A stretch of 15,111 nt of DNA from Flavipsychrobacter stenotrophus. Its GTDB lineage: Bacteria > Bacteroidota > Bacteroidia > Chitinophagales > Chitinophagaceae. The notes beneath the pieces were generated by a model. It was not told where the DNA came from. It saw nothing but the letters and a program-made list of their open reading frames with translations, and searched no databases. Within the stretch, counting starts at the first letter, position 1, and each line of letters begins with the position of its first letter. The stretch spans positions 1 through 15,111 of the forward strand of contig CANCOG010000054.1 in NCBI GenBank assembly GCA_947379685.1, read 5' to 3'. Shown one piece after another: positions 14,736-15,111 of this stretch. The position numbers and the translations under genes are program-made.

Positions 14736-15111
14736 TGAGGACTTAAAAATACAGAGAAAGCAGGTAATATAGTGCGCCCGGCAAACTTGTCTCCATTTAT
14801 GGCAATGTTATTTGGCTAGGGATTTTGCGCAAAGACGCGGTTAAAAGTTTATCAATCGAGGCGCCAGGAAACTCGTGTTAACTTAATAGCATTGGGCTTT
14901 AACCTCCATTATTCATAATAATTAAATTGAACCCTCTTAGTTGCCCCTGCTTTTAAGCCGGGGAACTATCCGGCTTTAGCCACACCAGTTACATATTTGG
15001 GTTAAAGCCGTTCCTGTTGCGCGTTCCACCCCGGTCTGAAGACCAATGTCATTTAGTTAACAGGGTTTTCTTTGCGGCTTATGCTTAAAATAAACCAAGC
15101 CTTGATTGAAT
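14736..15111. other. Gene-free right end containing a hairpin-repeat cluster
   Basis: No credible gene is seen in these 376 bases. Upstream of the helicase the minus strand has no exact TAnnTTTG; the nearest is CAAGTTTG, reverse complement of 14782-14789, with no partner box. Bases 15061-15111 show nothing recognisable. Confidence 0.5.
14876..15060. repeat. Hairpin-repeat cluster related to the one at 2544-2790
   Basis: AAGCCGG (14955-14961) pairs with CCGGCTT (14970-14976), and GGTC (15033-15036) with GACC (15041-15044) around TGAA. The phrase at 14882-14904 (CTTAATAGCATTGGGCTTTAACC when read from 14882) and the inverse of 15043-15060 (TTAACTAAATGACATTGG) resemble the core found at 2581-2600 and 2734-2754. 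The stretch TTATTCATAATAATTAAATTGAACCCT that follows from 14909 parallels the TTATTATTATT-CAACCC inverse at 2554-2570. Confidence 0.5.

Overview
The window looks like chromosomal DNA of a Bacteroidota bacterium, most likely Chitinophagaceae or a close relative (inference). The signs are two very large secreted proteins ending in type IX secretion (T9SS) sorting domains, an upstream element matching the Bacteroidota sigma consensus (TAnnTTTG), A-rich leaders without clear Shine-Dalgarno sites, and intergenic clusters of short hairpin repeats. Protein families below are recognised from motifs read by eye; no database search was run.

Left part (1-6056): the 3' portion of a gene for an NHL-repeat/Ig-like/T9SS-sorted surface protein runs in from the left edge and ends at a clear intrinsic terminator. 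A 700-base gene-free stretch follows, holding a 165-base foldback (MITE-like) element and a string of small hairpins. Two peptidyl-prolyl isomerase-type genes are then transcribed divergently from a shared 411-base spacer: a periplasmic FKBP on the minus strand and a membrane-anchored PpiD/SurA-like chaperone on the plus strand. The chaperone's parvulin domain appears to lack the usual catalytic-site histidine. It ends at a second strong terminator.

Middle (6057-10455): a lone copy of the foldback element's 31-base end sits just upstream of a 1410-residue paralogue of the first gene. This protein has a signal peptide, 12 NHL repeats (two six-blade propellers would fit), 8 Ig-like repeats each with two conserved cysteines, and a T9SS sorting domain.

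Right part (10464-15111), all minus strand: an MBOAT O-acyltransferase (AlgI/PatA type) overlaps by 35 bases a membrane-anchored SGNH/DltD-like partner. They form a likely cell-surface polysaccharide O-acylation pair, although the partner has Asn where the catalytic Asp is expected. Upstream is a Pif1-type SF1B helicase. The last 376 bases hold no gene, but carry a hairpin cluster sharing a core phrase with the one near 2.6 kb.

Working together (inference): the two PPIase-type proteins lie between two giant exported beta-rich proteins and could help fold envelope cargo. The MBOAT/SGNH pair would modify surface glycans. I see no defence system, prophage, CRISPR array, rRNA or tRNA. The least explained material is the foldback element with its solo end and the shared hairpin-repeat family.
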